Shown: positions 12,441 through 22,500, numbered from the stretch's first letter. The stretch: DNA of 64,000 bases from Verrucomicrobiaceae bacterium (GCA_947458455.1 CANGYJ010000007.1:186001-250000); one strand, 5' to 3'. Notes: generated by a model from the sequence alone, not told the origin. Translations and numbers: made by a program.

Positions 12441-12773
12441 TCACGACATTGGTTTCCCATACGCCCGCTCCACCTTCGCCACGCGGAGCTTATCATCCGC
12501 ATACCACTGAGGCTTGCCTGTCTCCTGCGCAATGCGGTGCTCCGCATTCGCTTTCCAGTTGGCGATAGCCTGCGTGCTCTTCCAATACGACACGGTGATG
12601 CCGAGTCCGTCAGCACCACGTGCGCTTTCCACGCCGAGGAATCCCGGTTGCTCGGCGGCTAGCTCTACCATGCGATTCGCCATGTCTCCATAGCCTTGAT
12701 CGCCCTTCGTGCGCTGCGAGGTGAAGATGACGGCGTAGTAGGGCGGTTCAGGTGTCGAGGCGAAGGTGGACAT
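12441..12773 (-). CDS. Antibiotic biosynthesis monooxygenase (ABM) family protein
   Basis: 110-residue small alpha+beta-barrel protein. The ATG at 12773 (MSTFASTPEPPYYAVIF) fits the family better than the track start at 12890. The pattern YYAVIFTSQRT, AAEQPGFLGVESARG, GITVSYWKSTQAIANWK and WYADDKLRVAKVERAYG is typical of ABM proteins like the YgiN/heme-oxygenase-like group. It may be a quinol monooxygenase or an oxidative-stress protein; substrate cannot be read. The cytochrome-type gene on the same strand begins 38 bases downstream. Confidence 0.85.
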   Translation of the reverse strand: MSTFASTPEPPYYAVIFTSQRTKGDQGYGDMANRMVELAAEQPGFLGVESARGADGLGITVSYWKSTQAIANWKANAEHRIAQETGKPQWYADDKLRVAKVERAYGKPMS

Positions 12774-12916
12774 GAGATTACAGCGGTTTGTGCAGGCAAA
12801 GCCCCACGCTGACCTCTGAGCGACCAAGGCAGATCCAAGGTTGGGAGGGTGGCTGCGGGATACTGCAACGGCTGATCCCACTTGCGCCAAGGCAGGCTTT
12901 TGATTCTACTCACACC

Positions 12917-13456
12917 ATGACCGCGAACTTCGCCCTCCGATTAGCGACCCTGGAAGACATCCCGGCGCTGGAGCAGCTCATTGCTGCGTCCGTCTTTGCC
13001 TTGCAGGCCTCCTATTATTCGACCGCGCAAATGCAGGCCGCGCTGGGGCCGGTTTTTGGTGTGGATGCCCGGCTCATCCAGGACGGGACTTACTTCGTCG
13101 TCGAACAGGACGGACAAATCGTGGGTTGCGGCGGGTGGAGTCAGAGACGGGCCGTCTTTGGAGGTGACCGCCACCGCGTTGTTGAAGATGACACGCTCGA
13201 TCCGAATCACGATCCTGCACGCATCCGTGCCTTATTTGTTCGACCCGGTTGGGAGCGGCGCGGCATCGGGAAGAGAGTTTTGTCAGCGTGCGAGTCGGCG
13301 CTGACTGCCGCCGGTTTTCGGCGAGCGGTCATGGTGGCGACGCTCGCCGGAGAACCGCTCTATGCGGCTTCCGGCTACAGCATGGAAGAACGCGACGAGG
13401 TGCCGCTGGCGAACGGATTGACCCTGCCCGTGGTTCGCATGGCGAAGGCGTTTTGA
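12917..13456 (+). CDS. GNAT family N-acetyltransferase
   Basis: 179 residues from the ATG at 12917 (MTANFALRLATLEDIPAL). The acetyl-CoA-binding motif A is clear: IRALFVRPGWERRGIGKRVLSACE. The C-terminal LYAASGYSMEER fits motif B. Substrate unknown. The track start at 12788 covers the promoter region shared with the divergent monooxygenase gene. Its TGA stop is fused with the stop of the convergent MOSC gene in one TGATCA hexamer. Confidence 0.9.
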   Translation: MTANFALRLATLEDIPALEQLIAASVFALQASYYSTAQMQAALGPVFGVDARLIQDGTYFVVEQDGQIVGCGGWSQRRAVFGGDRHRVVEDDTLDPNHDPARIRALFVRPGWERRGIGKRVLSACESALTAAGFRRAVMVATLAGEPLYAASGYSMEERDEVPLANGLTLPVVRMAKAF

Positions 13457-13912
13457 TCAAGGGGTGATGCAACTGATCGCATCGCCCACGTGGATGACAC
13501 CGTCGCTCAAGATGTCCGCTCGCAGGCCACCGCGGTCGGCGAGCGGCTTCAGCAGCGCTTGGCCGGTGACTTTGTCCAAATGCGTGCACGGAGGGCAGAG
13601 GCGGATACCCTCGATGAGCACATCGCCGATGCGGAAGCGCTTTCCGATGAGGTCATTCAGCCGCAGGCCTGAGGTGACGATGTTTCGTCGTGCCTCGGCG
13701 GCGCTGAGGCCGATCTCGGCGAGCACCTCGCGTTCGATCAGCGTGAGTTCGCGGCCTGGGCCTTTCGGTTCCCAATCCGAAAATGTGCCGCCGCCTTCAA
13801 AGTAGCGATCTCCGACGAGGCCGCGATGCGCCCGAGCCTCCGCCTCAGTCACCGCCTGCGGCAGCACGGTGGCGGATGAGCTGATGTAAATGGCGGCGAC
13901 GGTCGCGGGCAT
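13457..13912 (-). CDS. MOSC domain-containing protein
   Basis: 151 residues from ATG 13912 (MPATVAAIYISSS). The MOSC domain binds molybdenum-sulfur clusters or acts on N-hydroxylated or thiocarboxylate substrates in related proteins. Family features visible: AHRGLVGDRYFEGGG, GRELTLIEREVL, RRNIVTSGLRLNDLIGKRF and the cysteine-bearing LCPPCTHLDKVTG, where the first Cys is the probable metal/sulfur ligand. Single-domain form like YiiM-type short MOSC proteins. Stop codon abuts that of the GNAT gene with zero spacing. Confidence 0.88.
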   Translation of the reverse strand: MPATVAAIYISSSATVLPQAVTEAEARAHRGLVGDRYFEGGGTFSDWEPKGPGRELTLIEREVLAEIGLSAAEARRNIVTSGLRLNDLIGKRFRIGDVLIEGIRLCPPCTHLDKVTGQALLKPLADRGGLRADILSDGVIHVGDAISCITP

Positions 13913-14014
13913 GCGTGATCTTGCCGCCGACTTCCGGCGGGTCAATCATGAGAAGTTCTTGAGGCAACGTGGGGTTTGGGTGCTTGAAACTCATCTGTCT
14001 GTCGTTTTGAGCAC

Positions 14015-17000
14015 ATGCATCGGTTCTTTCTCTTTTGGCTGCTCACTTCCAGTGCCTTCGCCCAGTCTCTCCTCGTCGAAAACGGCCAGCCTCGTGCCGA
14101 AATCATCATCAGCGACAAGCCCACGCGCACTCAGCGAGTCGCCGCGCATGAATTTCGGCAGCAGATCGAGAAGATCAGCGGCGCGAAGCTGCCCATCGTC
14201 ACGCAGCCTTCAGGGAAAGCGGTCAAAGTGTTCATCGGAGCCAGTGCGCACTCGCCAGTGAAGGCGGAGGGACTCAAAGAGGGCGCGTATCGCATCGCTA
14301 CGGGAGCAGATTGGATGGCGCTGATCGGCGATGATGCGGACTTCGAACCTGTGGGGCCGTTTGCGCGAAACAATGGTGACATCCCGCGAGCGCAGGCCGA
14401 GTGGGAAACGATCGTCGGAGCACCGTATGGGCTGCCAAATCCCGGTTTGTATAAGCACCGCACGAAAATCACGATGGATGGCGAAACGCTCGAAGTCTGG
14501 GGTCTCGACGAACGTGGCAGCTTCAATGCGGTGAGCGGCTTTTTGCAAAAACTCGGCGCACGCTGGTTTTTGCCCGGCGAACTCGGCGAGGTGCTGCCCG
14601 CGATGAAGACCATCGAGCTGCCCAAACTCGACGAAACCGTGAAGCCCGACTTTGCACTGCGGCAGTTCAATTTCCGCTTCGCCACCTGCGGGCCGGACTC
14701 CGCGCTGTGGGCCATGCGGCTCGGCATCCGGAATGACGAGCGCCTGCAAATCGCCCACGGCATGGCGAACATGACGAACCGTCAGGCCGTCTTCGACGCC
14801 CATCCCGAGTGGTTTGCGATCTACGGCGGCAAGCCCGACTTCAAGGCCGGCGATTCCAAGTGCCAGCTCTGCTACTCGAACGATGAACTCTTCCGCGAGA
14901 CCGTGCGCTATGCGCGAGCGCTACTCGACACCTTCCAGCTTGAAAGCGTCTCCATCATGCCGCCCGATGGTTACACCTCCATCTGCCAATGCGAGAGGTG
15001 CAAGGGCAAGGACTCGCCCGAGCGCATCGAGCGCGGCCTGCTCAGCGACTATGTGTGGGACTTCGTCAATCGCGTGGCCAAGGAGGTCGGCAAAACGCAT
15101 CCGAACGCAAAGGTGCTGAACTGCGCCTATGGCGTCTATACCCTGCCGCCGCTGAAGATCGACAAACTGGAGCCCAATGTGCTCGTCGGCATCGTCGGTG
15201 GCCGTCGCCCGATGAACATCGCCGCCTCCAAAGCCGAGGGCGAAGCTGCACCAGAAGCGCTGCGTGCCGCCTGGGCGAAAAAGACCGACAACCCCATCAT
15301 CAACTTCGAAAACTATCCCTTCACCGATCGCGGCTGGTATCTGCCCGCCTTTGCCTCGAAATCGATGGGCGACACGGTGATCGCCACCAAGGGCATGTCA
15401 CAGGGCGAGGACATCTGGCTCACTGTGCGCAACGACTTCGATAAAGTGGGCATCGGCTACAATCACTTCCTTGTCTATTTCACCGCCCGCGCTTACTGGC
15501 CCGGCTACGAGCCAACCGCAGCCCTTCGTGAGTATTGCCGCCTCTTCTACGGCCCTGCTGAGAGCGAGATGCATACCTTCTTCACCTTCTGCGAAGCCAA
15601 CTGGAAGGTGATGGATGTGGACAAGGCCAAAGCCGACGAAGCTCTCGCCCTTCTCGAGAAAGCGAAGGCCAAAACCGATGCCGCGAGCGTGTTTGGCAAA
15701 CGCCTCGCCCTCATCGACGACTTCCTCAAAGGCCTGCGCATGAAGTCGCAGCAACTCGGCCAAAAACGCGGCCGCGTGCCCACCGTGCGTCTCGTCGGTG
15801 AAGCGAAGGGCATCGTCATCGATGGCAAGCTCGATGACGAATATTGGCAAAACTGCCCCGCAGCCGCCACGGGCAAGTTCCGCGAGCTGCAAACCGGTCG
15901 CACGCCCACCTTTGGCACCTCCTTCAAAGCCGGATGGCAGGGCAACGACCTCGTTTTCGCCATCCGCTGCGAGGAAAGTGTGAGGCAGAGCTTTAGCCTG
16001 CCTTCTGTGAATCGTGTGGGGCAGGCTAAAGCACTGCCTCACTCTGCTTCTACACGCGACGACGACCAAGCCATCTGGCATGGCGATGCCATCGAGATCG
16101 AACTCGCCACCGAAACGCATTCCTACTATCAAATCGCCATCAGTCCCGCCGGTCACGTCGTTGATCTCGATCGAGGTGCGCCGCGCAGTCAGTGGTTCGG
16201 CTGGGATTCGAAAGCCGAAGTTGCCACCCAGATCGCCGACGATCACTGGACCGTGGAAATCCGCATCCCCATCACACAGGATGAAAATGATCCGCTGCAT
16301 CAAGTCATTGGCCGCCACCCCACTCAAAGTTTGCCCTGGCACATCAACCTCTGTCGCCAGCGCATTCGCGAAGACGGCCAAGAACTCAGCGCCCTCTCGC
16401 CCACCGGTACGGAAGGCTTCCACGAACCCATGAAGTTTGCCCACTTCTACGACGGTCGCTCGCATCAATTCGACGCCGATTCCAGCGTCACCGACTTCGT
16501 CATCGCCTACCGCGACGCCGCGCAAAAACGCCAACCTGAGCCCTTCCTCGCCCTCGCCTCCGGCAAGCTCTCCGACTTCCAAAAGTCCGCCGCCCTCGAA
16601 CAAGCCGCGCTGCTCGACAAAAAAGCCACCTTCATCGACCAGATCCCCATCGAAGCCGTCCGCAAGACCGCGCAGATGCAAAACCTACTCGCCAACTCCA
16701 AAGCGCCCGAAGTCGTGCAGCAATTCGGAGCCGAAGACATCAGCAAGTGGCCCTTCTGGAAGCGTGGCGATGGTTTGCATCATCGCGGCCGCGCCCACAC
16801 CATCGCCAAAAACGGCGAAAAAGCCGAAACCGACCTCAGCGCCGCCTTGGGCTTTATCGGCGACCTCCGCACCCGCGAAACGGTGCTCCTCGTCCTCGCC
16901 CAAAACCGCGAAACCAACCTCAAAGACGACTCCAAAGCCCTTGAAGCCTACGAAGCCACTCTCGAAGGCAAAACCCGCCTCGGCGGCGCCGACGAGTATT

Positions 17001-17155
17001 CCGCCTTGCTAGGCATCGCCCGCATCCAGACACGTCGCGGTCAGTTTGATGAAGCCCTGAAGACCCTGAACCGCGCCGAACTCGAAAAGCTCCAAGGCGT
17101 GTGGAAGACGAACATCGAGAAATCCATCGAAGCGGTTCAACAAGCGCGGAAGTAA
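14015..17155 (+). CDS. DUF4838 glycoside-hydrolase-like protein with CBM9-type domain
   Basis: 1046-residue secreted protein (signal MHRFFLFWLLTSSAFAQ). The N-terminal part resembles the alpha-glucuronidase/GH20b fold (RVAAHEFRQQIEKISGAKLPIV), followed by a DUF4838 catalytic-like domain (WGLDERGSFNAVSGFLQKLGARWFLPG; DGYTSICQCERCKG; LGIRNDER). Residues about 590-800 form a CBM9/sugar-binding-like domain (VIDGKLDDEYWQNC; DDDQAIWHGDAIEIELA; HINLCRQR). A helical tail with TPR-like character ends the protein. A double palindrome at 15980-16042 adds a segment (residues about 656-676) inside the CBM9 domain. It likely binds and trims plant or algal polysaccharide; activity not predictable. Confidence 0.85.
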   Translation: MHRFFLFWLLTSSAFAQSLLVENGQPRAEIIISDKPTRTQRVAAHEFRQQIEKISGAKLPIVTQPSGKAVKVFIGASAHSPVKAEGLKEGAYRIATGADWMALIGDDADFEPVGPFARNNGDIPRAQAEWETIVGAPYGLPNPGLYKHRTKITMDGETLEVWGLDERGSFNAVSGFLQKLGARWFLPGELGEVLPAMKTIELPKLDETVKPDFALRQFNFRFATCGPDSALWAMRLGIRNDERLQIAHGMANMTNRQAVFDAHPEWFAIYGGKPDFKAGDSKCQLCYSNDELFRETVRYARALLDTFQLESVSIMPPDGYTSICQCERCKGKDSPERIERGLLSDYVWDFVNRVAKEVGKTHPNAKVLNCAYGVYTLPPLKIDKLEPNVLVGIVGGRRPMNIAASKAEGEAAPEALRAAWAKKTDNPIINFENYPFTDRGWYLPAFASKSMGDTVIATKGMSQGEDIWLTVRNDFDKVGIGYNHFLVYFTARAYWPGYEPTAALREYCRLFYGPAESEMHTFFTFCEANWKVMDVDKAKADEALALLEKAKAKTDAASVFGKRLALIDDFLKGLRMKSQQLGQKRGRVPTVRLVGEAKGIVIDGKLDDEYWQNCPAAATGKFRELQTGRTPTFGTSFKAGWQGNDLVFAIRCEESVRQSFSLPSVNRVGQAKALPHSASTRDDDQAIWHGDAIEIELATETHSYYQIAISPAGHVVDLDRGAPRSQWFGWDSKAEVATQIADDHWTVEIRIPITQDENDPLHQVIGRHPTQSLPWHINLCRQRIREDGQELSALSPTGTEGFHEPMKFAHFYDGRSHQFDADSSVTDFVIAYRDAAQKRQPEPFLALASGKLSDFQKSAALEQAALLDKKATFIDQIPIEAVRKTAQMQNLLANSKAPEVVQQFGAEDISKWPFWKRGDGLHHRGRAHTIAKNGEKAETDLSAALGFIGDLRTRETVLLVLAQNRETNLKDDSKALEAYEATLEGKTRLGGADEYSALLGIARIQTRRGQFDEALKTLNRAELEKLQGVWKTNIEKSIEAVQQARK
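15980..16042. repeat. In-frame double-palindrome element, GTGAGGCAG family
   Basis: Arms 15980-16002 (GTGAGGCAGAGCTTTAGCCT...) and 16020-16042 are inverted copies with 22 of 23 bases matching and a 17-base loop. It lies in frame in the CBM9-like domain between CEE and the conserved RDDDQAIW, encoding a Ser/Val/Arg/Gln-rich segment. The architecture is the same as the two PSD1 insertions although the sequence is a different family. Confidence 0.8.
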
Positions 17156-17164
17156 AACGCTACG

Positions 17165-17313
17165 AACTGGCGAAGCAAAGTAGCCATCACGCTCCGTCGA
17201 GATGAGCACAAGGCTTTCGCCAGCTCACAAGAATCTCCCAGCTCGCCAACCAGTGAGCTTGCCACGCGTTCAGCTCATCTCGCGGAGCGAGATGGCTACC
17301 TTGCTGGCGCGTT
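17165..17313. repeat. Long inverted repeat, TAGCCATCTCGCTCCG family
   Basis: Arms of roughly 40 bases, about 17165-17207 and 17273-17313, pair as inverted copies (GTAGCCATCACGCTCCGTCG against CGGAGCGAGATGGCTAC, with small mismatches). The inner 60 bases contain further complementary pieces (GCTCAC/GTGAGC). It fills the gap between the DUF4838 gene and the deacetylase and contains no gene. Confidence 0.75.
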
Positions 17314-17372
17314 TTTGGATGCCGAGACACGACGTGTGAGAAAGCCCCATCCGCCGCGTTCCCTCCGCCCGC

Positions 17373-18092
17373 ATGAAACGCCTTCTATTTGCCCTGCTCC
17401 TCACCACCACGCTGCACGCTGATCCGGTGCCGGACAAGCTGGTGGTGCTCACGTTTGACGACTCGGTGGCCAGTCAGGCGAACTATGTGGCACCGCTGCT
17501 GAAGAAGCATGGCTTTGGGGCCACGTTCTTCATCACGGAGGGTTTTGAGTTCCTGGTGGATAAGAAGAACTACATGACCTGGGAGCAGATCAAGGCGCTG
17601 CATGCGGATGGCTTTGAGATCGGTAACCACACGCGGAAGCATGCGGGTGTGACAAAGCAGAAGCCGGAGCAACTGGCGGCTGATGTGGAGTTCATCGAAA
17701 CGCAGTGCGCCAAGGCCGGCATCCTGCGTCCCGTGAGCTTTTGCTACCCCGGCTATGCCACCAGCGAGGCCGCCGCGAAGCTGCTCAGTGAACGTGGCTA
17801 CCTTTTTGCCCGCGCCGGTGGCGCGAAGGCCTTCGATCCGGCCACGGACAATCCGTTGCTCATGCCACAAGCCTTCGATGGCAAGCCGGACAGCACGCTG
17901 GAGCAGTTCAAAGCCGCCGTGGCACAGGCGAAGGATGGGAAGATCGCGGTGATGACCTTTCACGGCGTGCCGGACATCAAGCATCCATGGGTGAACACTG
18001 ATCCGGCCAAGTTCGAGAGCTACATGCAGCATCTCAAAGATGAAGGCTGCACGGTGATCGCGATGCGTGATCTGAAGAAATATGTGAAGTGA
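17373..18092 (+). CDS. Secreted polysaccharide deacetylase
   Basis: 239 residues with signal MKRLLFALLLTTTLHA. NodB-fold motifs are intact: LTFDDS (motif 1 Asp pair), GNHTRKHA (HxxxH metal site), FCYPGYATS (motif 3) and VMTFHGVPD late in the protein. A metal-dependent deacetylase acting on N- or O-acetylated glycans in the periplasm or outside. The neighbouring DUF4838 protein may act on related glycans. Its stop TGA lies in a TGATCA hexamer shared with the convergent SDR gene. Confidence 0.92.
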   Translation: MKRLLFALLLTTTLHADPVPDKLVVLTFDDSVASQANYVAPLLKKHGFGATFFITEGFEFLVDKKNYMTWEQIKALHADGFEIGNHTRKHAGVTKQKPEQLAADVEFIETQCAKAGILRPVSFCYPGYATSEAAAKLLSERGYLFARAGGAKAFDPATDNPLLMPQAFDGKPDSTLEQFKAAVAQAKDGKIAVMTFHGVPDIKHPWVNTDPAKFESYMQHLKDEGCTVIAMRDLKKYVK

Positions 18093-18740
18093 TCATGTCC
18101 AGCGATGGATGCGGCTGTCGAGCTGAAAGACTTGGCCGCTGACCGCAGGCATCGCGTGAAGCATGAGGATGAAGCGGGCGGCGACTTGCGGAGTGTTGAG
18201 CCGGCCGAGGGTGTGCTGGGAGAGGAGGTGCTCCTTCCACGCGGCGTCTTCGAGGAGGTGCCGAGTCATCTTCGTTTCGAGGAAGCCGGGGAGGAGGCAG
18301 TTGGCGCGGATGTTTCGAGGGCCGTATTCCTTGGCCGTGGATTGCGTGAGGGCGATGAGGCCGGCTTTCGCGGCGGCGTAGTTGGCCTGACCGGCGGGGC
18401 CGCTGAGGGCGGAGTAGGAGCCGATGTTGATGATGTGGCCTTCACGCTGTCGGCTCATGAGTTTCAGGGCGGCCTGGGTGCAGAGGAAGGCACCTTTGAG
18501 GTTCACATCGAGCACGGCCTCGAAGTCTTCATCGGTCATTTTGACCAGCGGCGCATCGCGAAAGATGCCGGCGTTGTTCACGAGCAGGTCGAGGCGGTCG
18601 ATTTGAGCGAAGAAGGCCTTCGGTTGAAGCACATCGAGCTCATCGCGGCCGGGAGCGAGCACGTCCCAGCCGGCGGATTCGAGTTCCGCTCGGATGTGAT
18701 GGGCCAGATCGCCCTCGCCGCCGGTGATGAGTGCTTTCAT
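18093..18740 (-). CDS. Short-chain dehydrogenase/reductase (FabG-like)
   Basis: 215-residue Rossmann-fold SDR, slightly short. The nucleotide-binding start is TGGEGDLAHHI, an unusual form of TGxxxGxG, followed by LLVNNAGIF, the Ser of NIGSYSALSGPAGQ, and the YAAAKAG catalytic Tyr/Lys. LPGFLETKM follows. Probably a 3-oxoacyl-ACP-reductase-like enzyme, substrate unknown. Its start overlaps the end of the PLD gene by 4 bases (ATGA), so the two are translationally coupled. Confidence 0.9.
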   Translation of the reverse strand: MKALITGGEGDLAHHIRAELESAGWDVLAPGRDELDVLQPKAFFAQIDRLDLLVNNAGIFRDAPLVKMTDEDFEAVLDVNLKGAFLCTQAALKLMSRQREGHIINIGSYSALSGPAGQANYAAAKAGLIALTQSTAKEYGPRNIRANCLLPGFLETKMTRHLLEDAAWKEHLLSQHTLGRLNTPQVAARFILMLHAMPAVSGQVFQLDSRIHRWT

Positions 18741-19273
18741 GCGATGGGATCAGGGCAAACGTCGCGTCGCTGGCATTTCAGGCAGTGATCGCCGAGGTAA
18801 AAGGCATCGAGAAAATCTATCACGCCGCGAATCATCGTCTTGTCCTCGGTGATGATGCCCGCCTCGAAATTCCGTCGGTGCTGGCCTTTGGCCCCGATGC
18901 CGGCTCCGGTGAGGTTGGCGGAGCCGATGTAGGCTACGCGGCCATCGGCGATGACGCACTTCATGTGCATGCGTGGGCACAAAATGCGCTCAAAGCGGTC
19001 GCTTTGGAGGAATTGCGGGAAGCGGTCGAAATCCTCGCGAAAGCGCGGTCCGGGCTCCTTGGCATGCACGAGCCGGATTTCGACACCTTCATCGAGTTTT
19101 TCGGCCAGGATTTGCAGCAGCGGCACGAAGTTCCCGCCATCGCTGGTGTAGAGATCCTTCAAATCGGCGGTGACGAGCCACAGCACCTGCTTCGCCGCCG
19201 GGATGATGCCTTGCAGCACGGCCTCGTAGGTTTCGTGGTTTAAAACAAGGCGTGTGGTGTCGGCGGCAGGCAT
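18737..19273 (-). CDS. Phospholipase D-like (single HKD) protein with C-terminal cysteine cluster
   Basis: 178 residues from ATG 19273 (MPAADTTRLVLNHETYE). The track start at 19387 overlaps a repeat and lacks support. One HKD motif is present: HMKCVIADGRVAYIGSANLTGAG, so an active enzyme would need to dimerise, as in Nuc-type nucleases. The tail CLKCQRRDVCPDP has three cysteines that could bind metal. The context gives no substrate; nuclease or phospholipase both possible. Coupled by 4-base overlap to the SDR gene. Confidence 0.85.
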   Translation of the reverse strand: MPAADTTRLVLNHETYEAVLQGIIPAAKQVLWLVTADLKDLYTSDGGNFVPLLQILAEKLDEGVEIRLVHAKEPGPRFREDFDRFPQFLQSDRFERILCPRMHMKCVIADGRVAYIGSANLTGAGIGAKGQHRRNFEAGIITEDKTMIRGVIDFLDAFYLGDHCLKCQRRDVCPDPIA

Positions 19274-19379
19274 GGTGTTGGAACGGAAAGCGGGTGTTGC
19301 GAGCGGATCATAAGCAGCGCCGTTTGAGATTAACCTTGTATGCCGGTTCCGCAACGAAGGCAGACCGTCGAAGGCTATT

Positions 19380-19529
19380 CCCCTCACCTAACCTCTCCCC
19401 GCGTCCACCCCAACATGCTTTCGAATACTCAAAGCGGGGAGAGGAACCTGAAAGCGTACTCCCTCTCCCCGCGAAGAGTTTCCTCAAACACCTCGGACAA
19501 ACTGCGGGGAGAGGGCTGAGTTGAGGGGA
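19380..19529. repeat. CCCCTCACC double-hairpin repeat, copy 1
   Basis: About 150 bases bounded by CCCCTCACCTAACCTCTCCC and GGAGAGGGCTGAGTTGAGGGG, with an internal pair GGGGAGAGGAACCTGAAAGC...ACTCCCTCTCCCC. Outer and inner arms form two adjacent hairpins. It lies in the 315-base space between the PLD and ABC genes, where I see no coding frame or other signal. Four more copies occur in the window. Confidence 0.85.
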
Positions 19530-19589
19530 ACACGCCTCACGCCTCAATCTCGCGGTGTGCTTTGTGATGCTCGTTCAAGGCTTTATGCC

Positions 19590-22500
19590 TCACACCTTCG
19601 TGAGCTGGCGCTTCACGGACAATTGCACGGCGGCGACGATGAGGACGATGTTGAAGAGAATGACGAGGCTGTTGATCCAGAGGGTGTTGAATTTCGTGCC
19701 GAAGTAGACCTTCTGCGTGCCGAAGAAAACGTTCGGGCTGGCTTTGCGGCGGTAGTCCTCACGCTCCATCTCGGCCTTGGTGACGAGGTCGAGCACCTTG
19801 CGGTTCACATAGATTTCTTCGGCGCTGACGGCATCGCTTTCACTGCGCATGGATTCGAGCATGCCATCATCGAGCGTGCCGCTGATGACGGCCTCGTGCA
19901 GGCTGCCGAGGCGTTTGCGGATCTCACGCGGGTTGCGGGCGTAGAGGCCAGAGACGACAGCGAGGGATTGCTTCGTCATATCGAGCTCGTGGCGTTGCTG
20001 ATCGGTGAGTTCGACGCCTTTTGGCGGAAGCAGGGCTTGAATGCGCTCGTCGAGGAAGTCCTGGTTCTGAGTAAGCGGATTGAGCTTGGATTGAGAGATG
20101 ACGACGCCTTCATAGGACCAGCGCAGCGGCATGAACTGGCAGAAGAAGGGTACCTTGAGCTTGCTGGGGTTTTCCTCGGCGGTGATGGGCTCCTTCCACC
20201 AGCGGCTCATGGAATAGACGAGGTCGAGATTCTTGTTCATTTCCTCGTATTTGATCAAGGCACCGCCGAGGATGATCTGCGGGATGAGGATGAGCGGGAT
20301 GACGTTCACGGCGGTGCGGCTGTCCGTGACGATGCTAGAGATGAAGAGGCCGAGGCAGGCACCGGTGAGCGAGGTGAGGAACATCCACCAAAGATGCACC
20401 CAAAACATGTCGCGGATCTCCAGAATCCAGTTTCCGATGAGCAGATAGATCACGCACTGCACGAGGGCAAAGGCGGCCAGTGTGATGAGCTTTCCGCAGA
20501 GGTAGTAAAAGGTGCGCAGGTTGTGGTTTCGCTCGCGGTTCAGCGTGAAACGATCCCGGATGATTTCATCGGCGCTGTTGGTGAGGCCGAGGAACATGGC
20601 CACGACGAGGCTCATGAAGAGATACGTCGGGATGTGGAAGGCAGTGGCGAAGGTGTAATGCTCCTCCTCGCTGTATTTGAGCACGCTGGACATGAGCCAG
20701 GCGAGCAGCGGGGCCTCCAGCAGCGTAGTGAGGAGGTTGGTGCGGTTGCGCAGCTTGCTGAGGAAGGCCCGCTTCAGCAGCGTGCCAAACAAAATGCCTT
20801 CCTCACGCACGGTGTGCTTCGGCGGCTTCGGCGCGGCGCGGAAGCGGCTGGCGCTGCCGCTATCGTCATGAGGCCGCGAAATGAGGTTCGTGCTGCCGGG
20901 CATGGCCTGCTGCTTGGCCATGCTTTCCATGATGAGATGCCGTTGATAAGCATCTCGCCAGAAATTTGGCGGGAAACGCCGGGCGGCCACGAGGTGACCA
21001 TCGGCGCTGCGTTCCTGGATCACGTCACCGCTGATGTCTCGCAGCGGTGTTTCGAGCACATCGAAGACGAAATCAGCGGTGAGATTCTCCGGTGGCGTGT
21101 CGGTGGCTTTTCCCTGGCCGGTCTCGGTTTGATAAACACGCCAGAAGTACTCCAGCATGCCCTGCGGTGTGCCGTAGAAGGCCATCTTGCCGCCTTTGTC
21201 GAGCATGAGGGCTTTATCGAACATCTTCAAAAGCCGCATGCTGGGCTGATGGATGGAGATGATGACGATCTTGTTGCGGGCGAGGCTGCGGATGATCTCC
21301 AAAACATGTTCGCTGTCCTTCGATGAAAGACCGCTGGTCGGCTCGTCAAAGAGGTACACATCCGAGATGCCGATCATGTCGAGGCCGGCGTTGAGGCGCT
21401 TGCGTTCGCCACCGCTGAGGAATTTCTGCTGCGGCGTGCCGGCGAGACGCTTGCGCATGTCGGCAAGGCCAAGTTCGGCGAGCTTGGCCTCGACACGCTT
21501 GCGGCGCTCATCGGTCTTCAAATGCGGACAACGCACCGCGACACTGAAATCGAGGTTTTCCTGTACTTTGAGCAGCGGATCAAAGGCGTCCTCCTGCGGG
21601 ATGTAGGCCACATAGGGCGTGAGGTTCGGCAGGTTCGCGTAGAGCGGCATGCCATTCATGAGCACCTCGCCGCTGCGGGGCTTCATCTGACCGCCGAGCA
21701 CGCGGAGGAGCGTGCTTTTGCCGCAGCCGCTGGGTCCCATGACGCAGATCATTTCGCCACGACGGGCGAGGAAGCTGATGCCATCGAGTGCGGTCTCGCG
21801 GGCATCGAAGCGATGCTGCAAATCACGCACCTCGAGCTGGCGGATGGTGTTTCGCTCCTCCTCGATGATGCGATCCGAAAAATGGCAGCGCAGGAACTGG
21901 CCTTCGCCGAGGGTGATGGTATCGCCATCGCTCAGCGTGAAGTGATCACGCACCGGCACCTGGCCGACGTAGATCGGACGCGAGGCACGGAGCACTTCCA
22001 GCACGCCGGTCTTCTGCGCGTAGTTGCACTCGATGCGCAGGAGGATCTCGCCATCGGTGTCTTCGGAAAGCAGGATGTCGCCTTCGTCGAGCAGCTCGGG
22101 CTTGTTGGAGACGAGGTAGGTGTTGCGGCTGCCTTCGAGGCGGAACTGGCCGCCGAATTCCTGTGCTCGCAGACGCAGATCACGCAGCGCGATCTCCACT
22201 TCACCATGAGCGATGATTTTATCCTCGATGCTGGCCTCGATGACGGTGCCGGCAGAGAGCAACGTGCCATTCAGCGTGGCCTGCGTGCTGCGGATGGCCT
22301 CCACCGTGACGCCGAGACCAAAGCTGAGCCGCAAATGCGTGCCCCGTCCACGCTGCGGAGCAATTTCGGCATCGCCATCCTCGGTGAGCGTGAGGTAGAT
22401 CTGCGTGCCGGTGAGCGTCTTCTTCGCGTTGAAGTAAGAGATGAGGTCGTTGAAGTCGATGGTGACATCGCCGAGCACGACCCGCTCGCCGGGATAGAGG

